NCBI GenBank assembly: GCA_013399305.1
Contig: VXAI01000091.1
Location: 3,145,454 to 3,209,453, forward strand
Reading direction: 5' to 3'
Length of the DNA: 64,000 nt
Source of the DNA: Rostratula benghalensis
Lineage: Eukaryota; Chordata; Aves; Charadriiformes; Rostratulidae
A program made the position numbers and the translations under genes. A model generated the notes under the pieces. That model saw only the letters and a list, made by a program, of their open reading frames with translations. It ran no database searches and was not told the origin of the DNA. Below are positions 60,701 through 64,000 of the stretch, piece after piece; positions within the stretch are counted from its first letter, which is position 1, and every line of letters starts with the position of its first letter.

Positions 60701-61831
60701 GCCTTATATCGTAGCCTCTAAGTATTACTGATTTGGTGCTGAAGTTGGTATTTTCTTCTCCTGGCAGCTCTTTGCCCTCCAGCAATGAATCCAAGCTGAT
60801 GCTCCAGTCCCCTTCCCTCCGGCATTGTTCCCAGGCTGTCATGTCAGATGCAAAACAAATACTCAGTGGCTCAGAGCTCCTCACATCCAGGAGAAATTGC
60901 ATTTTCACACTGGCTCCAAATCTCCTCTGCAGAGCCAAAGCAAAGTTAATGTGGAAACTAATCCCTTTGCCCCCACCACGCACATTTTCTTCAACGGTGG
61001 AGCCAAAACAGATCTCAGAGAATTAACCTTTTCTGTAAATTTCTCTGAGATAGGAGATACTCTGCTTTTCACTTTCTTTTCTTTTTCTTTCCCAGTTGCT
61101 GCATCAGGGAAGCCAGTCTTCCCTGGAGCAGGAAAGTGCCTTTTCCCTTTTCCCACTACTAATGCTATGTATTTATTTTAAGAAGAAATTTCATACCTAT
61201 GCAGGATTGCTATAGCTAGTCTTGGCTCTCTGTAGCTATTAGCTAGACCAAGTAGGTGGTAGAGCTTGTTAGAGTAACTGCTGCCCACTCAGCAGCAGCC
61301 AAGAATAGCTGTAGCCTCTCCTAGGAACCAAATATACAAGTCTGGAGCTCTAAGGGTCCCTTCCTGTGACGCATGTGACATTACCATCATAGCCATGGGA
61401 ATATGCTACTGTGTGAAACTAGACAAATGCCTGGGAACGAGGGCAGCCTGTAATGCCAAATGACAAAAGAAGAAAAGGAAGTCAGGGAGACCGGAAACCT
61501 TGATGCCCTCTTTTCAGGTGTCACAAATTTCAGTGCAGTGCAGCCTTGTGCACCGTTAACTGGTTAGGCAGAACCCACCGCAATCTTCCTCCAAGCTTAG
61601 GGACAGCTTGCTCCAGGAATGCTGCATCTTCCTCCTTTGCAGTGACTCATTAGCACATGTTCTTGCACAGGCTCCTGGACTGTCCAGCTAGAGAAGGGAG
61701 GTGCTGTGGTGGTGCTACGGAGCCTGCTGTGGCTGGGACTGACGTTCTACCATGTCCCAATGACCAAGCAATACGGCTACGTCTACTTTGGTACTGGTGA
61801 GAAGAACTTAGATCTGCCCTTCATGCTGTGA
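42527..61831 (+). CDS. RSPH9: Radial spoke head protein 9, five coding exons
   Basis: RSPH9 is a component of the radial spoke head in motile 9+2 cilia and flagella, where spokes transmit control from the central pair to dynein; human loss causes primary ciliary dyskinesia. Exons: 42527-42753, 43004-43166, 43740-43869, 44417-44563, 61671-61831. All junctions are GT-AG with compatible phases, giving a 275-aa product (human about 276). Landmarks: GLGLSPEKRA, YYIAEGLGPD, LYSLNCVDWSLLPPV, KGRFQGDPSFEYEYTE, IIPRGAFVKTPLG, FEGLSLTEAKKLSSYFHF, KTLLEKADLDPS, LRSLLWLGLTFYHVP and the conserved C-terminus GTGEKNLDLPFML. The ATG has an ideal Kozak context (GCCGCCATGG). The frame is also open for 175 codons upstream of it, but the family starts at this Met. 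The last intron is 17.1 kb. Confidence 0.96.
43004..43166 (+). CDS. RSPH9: RSPH9 coding exon 2
   Basis: The acceptor is CACTGGCAG|CTTGAA. The exon encodes LNCVDWSLLPPVTKEM and GDPSFEYEYTERN and ends in phase 0 at AAGGAG|GTAAAT. An alternative donor a few bases earlier (GATG|GTAAGG) would break the join to exon 3. Confidence 0.9.
43740..43869 (+). CDS. RSPH9: RSPH9 coding exon 3
   Basis: The acceptor TTCTTTAAAG|CCCACG is a weak tract but is in phase. The exon encodes TIKEEARVVATIEQIDRAVG and IIPRGAFVKTPLG and ends at TTTGAAG|GTACAT. Confidence 0.92.
44417..44563 (+). CDS. RSPH9: RSPH9 coding exon 4
   Basis: The acceptor is GTTTGCAG|GTCTTT. The exon encodes LSLTEAKKLSSYFHFTEPV and LEKADLDPSTDFLDSLEHDI and ends at CACAAG|GTAAAG. 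This is the most conserved block of the family. Confidence 0.95.
44564..48689 (+). other. RSPH9: RSPH9 intron 4, first part
   Basis: No nested gene is supported. A TA/CA microsatellite lies at 45479-45502. A 145-codon frame at 47765-48202 contains no recognised domain, but the surrounding sequence is free of repeats. A 17-bp tandem duplication of TGTCTAAAAGTA occurs at about 47121-47150. Confidence 0.6.
45479..45502. repeat. TA/CA microsatellite
   Basis: An alternating AT tract followed by ACACAC and ATATAT inside RSPH9 intron 4. Confidence 0.85.
48690..49790 (+). mobile_element. Ancient CR1-type LINE, ORF2 remnant
   Basis: A colinear, badly decayed CR1 on the plus strand within RSPH9 intron 4. 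Near 48830-48960 the frame FFNYIERKRK, then GRNT and FLVCFG, parallels the CR1 linker YKYIxSKRK...EVLNxFFASVF. Near 49240-49330 follow GGACCAGTG and CAACTTACTTGTAAATGATC, corresponding to the LGPVLF...FINDL part. Near 49590-49690 GAACTGGATTACTGCACATTG and AGAAGAGCCACAAAATGAT match the 3' CR1 segment. No frame survives over any distance. Confidence 0.6.
49791..50147 (+). other. RSPH9: RSPH9 intron 4 spacer
   Basis: Unclassified sequence between an ancient and a younger CR1. Nothing recognised. Confidence 0.5.
50148..50380 (+). mobile_element. CR1 LINE 3' end (truncated)
   Basis: Well-preserved CR1 tail: ATTAGGAAGAAATTCTTTAC, GGCACTGGAACAGGTTGCCC, GTTCAAGGCCAGGATGGATG, GAGTTGGAACTGGATGATC and a terminal ATTCTGTGATTCTATGAA. 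Only the last ~230 bp are present, as is typical of 5'-truncated insertions. Confidence 0.95.
50381..58899 (+). other. RSPH9: RSPH9 intron 4, middle part
   Basis: About 8.5 kb without a supported gene. It has an exon-like segment at 53690-53845 with good splice signals but no known protein match, and an AAC-rich simple stretch near 54476-54490. The region 51110-51400 is repeat-free with several TAATTA-type sites, which could be regulatory, but no test is possible here. Confidence 0.5.
58900..59198 (+). mobile_element. CR1 LINE 3' end (truncated)
   Basis: Plus-strand CR1 tail with GTGACAGGATGAGGGGTAAC, GGCACTGGAACAGGTTGCCC, AAGGCCAGGCTGGATGGGGC, GTTGGAACTTGATGATCTCT and a terminal TTCTATGATTCTGAG. 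It is close in sequence to the copy at 50148-50380, so both probably come from the same CR1 subfamily. Confidence 0.95.
59199..61670 (+). other. RSPH9: RSPH9 intron 4, last part
   Basis: No nested gene supported. A TTG microsatellite lies at about 60633-60652. Open frames on both strands at 60684-61026 resemble no known family. The intron ends with the acceptor TCTTGCACAG at 61670. Confidence 0.6.
61671..61831 (+). CDS. RSPH9: RSPH9 coding exon 5 (terminal)
   Basis: Begins GCACAG|GCTCCTGG, completing the split Gly codon. It encodes GSWTVQLEKGGAVVVLRSLL and then LTFYHVPMTKQYGYVYFGTG, and ends DLPFML plus TGA (61829-61831). The C-terminus is essentially the family consensus. Confidence 0.96.
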
Positions 61832-61905
61832 TTCTCCTGCCTGCGACGAGGACTTGAGAACATTTAGATTTTATACTTCGGAGATTTTTGTTTATTGCTT
61901 GTTCT

Positions 61906-61911
61906 AATAAA
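61906..61911 (+). terminator. RSPH9: RSPH9 poly(A) signal AATAAA
   Basis: Canonical AATAAA 75 nt after the stop codon, followed by TGTATG and TTTGCACTTTGAGC, giving a short 3' UTR of about 100 nt. Confidence 0.85.
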
Positions 61912-61931
61912 TGTATGAAACCTTTGCACTT

Positions 61932-62291
61932 TGAGCAGGATTCTTTTGGGTCTGGACTCTGGCCCCGATTCTCTTCCTAAGACTTCACTGTGTGCAATCG
62001 TCCCTCAACTCCAGATTGAATTCCCTGTAATGTGTCACTGCAGAGGCTTTAGATAGTAACAAATGAAGCCCTAGGTCACCAATCAAACCCAGGCCATCTG
62101 TCTGATTACAAAGGCACCACGCTTACACAAAAACTCATTTGGAGACAACACAAAATGAGTGCCTGCTGTCACCCATGAATGACAAACAAAAATAGAGTTT
62201 CTTGGAGTTACAGTGGAAAGCTGCTGCATGCTGTAAGGGATCTCTACTAAACCCCAAACTCCAGAAAGGCATATTGAAGAGTGGATTTGTT

Positions 62292-62330
<39 letters not shown>

Positions 62331-63786
62331 CCCCCAGATGTTAGGCTTCCAAAAATTAGAGGGATATTTCCAGCTCATGGCACTAAACTGTAGAAAAAAT
62401 TAACTGCGGGCATCGCCTGTTCTTTTGCAAAATGTACTCATTCAGGTTCATCTCAAGGCAAAGGTTTAATCCAGTGACTTCTCCATTTGTAAAACTCACT
62501 GAGCAGAGCTAATTGAGCTAGAAGACATAGTAACTTCTGTACGTAGAAGAAACAAATATTTTCCTTTCTGAAGGACTGTAGGTTTCAAAGCTTCATAAAA
62601 TGGGGACAGTCAGCCAGAGATTTTATCTCTGTAGTTAATGAAGCCTTGGCTCTGTCTCCCAAAGCAAAAAGATCTTGGCCAGCTCCAGGGGCTGAATGCA
62701 GGGCTTCCATTTCACAAAGCAAGGCTAAAAAGCACCGTTATAATCTAATTTGATTTCCTGGGTAATATGGGTTAATCCTTACCCTTCATTTCGATCTATG
62801 CTCATAGATATTAGCAGATGATTCTGAGGAAAGTGGTATACAAGGTTAAGTGGCACAGTAGTACATGTGTTGATTTGTAGTCCCCCAATAAATGTCACAG
62901 AAATGGAACCAAAGGAATAATGATCCTGATAAATGTAATGAGCCTTTCATACCAGGCTCATAAGTAGCATTTCTCAAGCAGCACTGGTCAGTACGTGGAA
63001 GGTGCATACGTGCACTGTATAGGGAGAGAAATGGTGCCACCTTTTAGTTACAGCATGGAGAATTACACACATTTCTCAGTCCAGCTATCCCAGGAAGCAG
63101 CCATATCACTGACACAGAAGGCTTGTGGCAAGTGTATTTGCAAGGGGAAAAAAACAGGCCAAGTCACCAAGGATGTCAACATTCTGTATTTGCTGGATCA
63201 GGAGTGAAGCACAAGCCAGGAATCCTTAAGAGGACAAGTAAGACACACACATGCCAGTCTGCCACTGCCAGGTGTGTTCTGCTGCAAATTATGGACAGTA
63301 CAGATTATAAAAAAAATCATTTCAGTAGTCACTAACAATTTCTTTTACTGCCAAGGAAACATAGTGCTGCAGGAGACTTTTTCTTCCATCAGTGTCACAT
63401 GTACAAAAGTGCAGATGAGGCAAATCTGAGTTGAAACACACATTAATGGGGAATTCACCATTCATTGCTGGAAAAGAAGGAAAAATCCTTTTCCAAACTC
63501 AGTTGTGGATCATAAAAAAACAAAGGCCTTCAGATCCTTTCTGGCTTTGAGGTAGAAATCTTTGCCCCCTGATTTCTCCAAATCATTCTGCACACTGCAG
63601 TTTGGTTTGCCGAATCTTGTGTTCTGCAAGAGGAGCAGATCGCAGCTCAATCTCTGGAGACAATGTAGAGTACTAATGACAGTTTTGGAGTAATAAAATT
63701 GGAGATACTGACAAATTTGGAAAAAAAAAAAAAAAAGCAGAACAGTTGAAAACAGCTGTGCTTACTTAGTATGCCAGTTCTGGCCA
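61932..63786. other. Convergent intergenic region or MRPS18A 3' UTR
   Basis: Separates the RSPH9 and MRPS18A 3' ends. It includes the T37 tract at 62294-62330 and an A-run at about 63720-63735. I could not find a canonical minus-strand AATAAA close to the MRPS18A stop, so its 3' UTR end is undefined. Confidence 0.5.
62294..62330. repeat. Uninterrupted T37 homopolymer
   Basis: Thirty-seven consecutive T residues followed by CCCCCAG. No CR1 or SINE body adjoins it on either side, so it is not obviously a retrotransposon tail. The length is probably polymorphic and error-prone in assemblies. Confidence 0.9.
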
Positions 63787-63931
63787 CTAATGGTTTAAAT
63801 AGAGAGGCTTTTGTGTATATCTAACATTATCCTTCAGCAAAGGGTGTCCCACTGGCATGGGTATTTTGCACCATTTAGGGCCCCTTTTCCAGATGGGCTT
63901 CGCAGATTTGACGGACCAGCGGGTCAGATAC
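63787..63931 (-). CDS. MRPS18A: Mitochondrial ribosomal protein S18A, terminal coding exon
   Basis: MRPS18A is one of three vertebrate S18-type mitochondrial ribosomal proteins; the A form sits in the large subunit (mL66). This last exon starts after the minus-strand acceptor TTTTGACAG at 63932 and encodes 47 residues: [30 protein letters not shown], ending PLYLNH and stop TAG (63787-63789). Human MRPS18A ends in the same order (YLTRW, KPIYKKGPRW, MPVGSPLLRDNV, then a short divergent tail). The one leading base completes a split codon, probably the Arg before YLTRW. The rest of the gene lies beyond the right edge. The position, convergent with RSPH9, is that of human 6p21.1. Confidence 0.92.
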
Positions 63932-64000
63932 CTGTCAAAACAACACAAATGCATTTCAATTTGAGACTGTTCAGTGAGAAAAGGTTTCGACTGATGCAGA
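63932..64000 (-). other. MRPS18A: MRPS18A last intron (part)
   Basis: Sequence upstream, in transcript sense, of the terminal MRPS18A exon up to the window edge. The acceptor tract is TTTGTGTTGTTTTGACAG. Confidence 0.75.

Overview
The window is vertebrate nuclear DNA, most likely avian. Genes are split by GT-AG introns, the interspersed repeats are almost all CR1 LINEs (including copies ending in the octamer-type ATTCTRTG tail typical of bird CR1), and there is one MIR-like SINE. I see no bacterial genes, CRISPR arrays, intact retroviruses or RNA genes.

Layout: (1) 437-967 (+) is the terminal coding exon of MAD2L1BP (p31comet), followed by its 3' UTR. (2) 2959-12780 (-) is a complete-looking microsomal epoxide hydrolase gene of the EPHX1 family with eight coding exons. 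All junction phases fit and the Asp-Glu-His catalytic triad is intact. It converges tail-to-tail on MAD2L1BP, with the two poly(A) signals only about 40 bp apart. A 2.2 kb internally deleted CR1 lies in one of its introns. (3) About 14.2-42.0 kb is intergenic or upstream sequence with several eroded CR1 pieces, one MIR-like element and no gene I can support. (4) 42.0-42.8 kb is a CpG island with a cluster of RFX X-box-like sites, immediately upstream of (5) RSPH9 (+), a ciliary radial-spoke gene. It has five coding exons, a predicted 275 aa product and a 17.1 kb last intron (44564-61670) containing two recent CR1 tails and one ancient CR1. (6) 63787-63931 (-) is the terminal coding exon of MRPS18A, convergent with RSPH9.

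MAD2L1BP, RSPH9 and MRPS18A are consecutive in human 6p21.1 (followed by VEGFA), so the backbone is an ancient syntenic block. The epoxide hydrolase is the exception: human EPHX1 is on 1q42, yet here an EPHX1-family gene sits between MAD2L1BP and RSPH9. The genes do not form a pathway; they cover the spindle checkpoint, xenobiotic metabolism, motile cilia and the mitochondrial ribosome. The most interesting points are this gene placement, the unclear N-terminus of the epoxide hydrolase, the X-box cluster at RSPH9 and the abutting 3' ends. I did not find a wholly new biological system. Species, expression and repeat subfamily names cannot be settled from the sequence alone.
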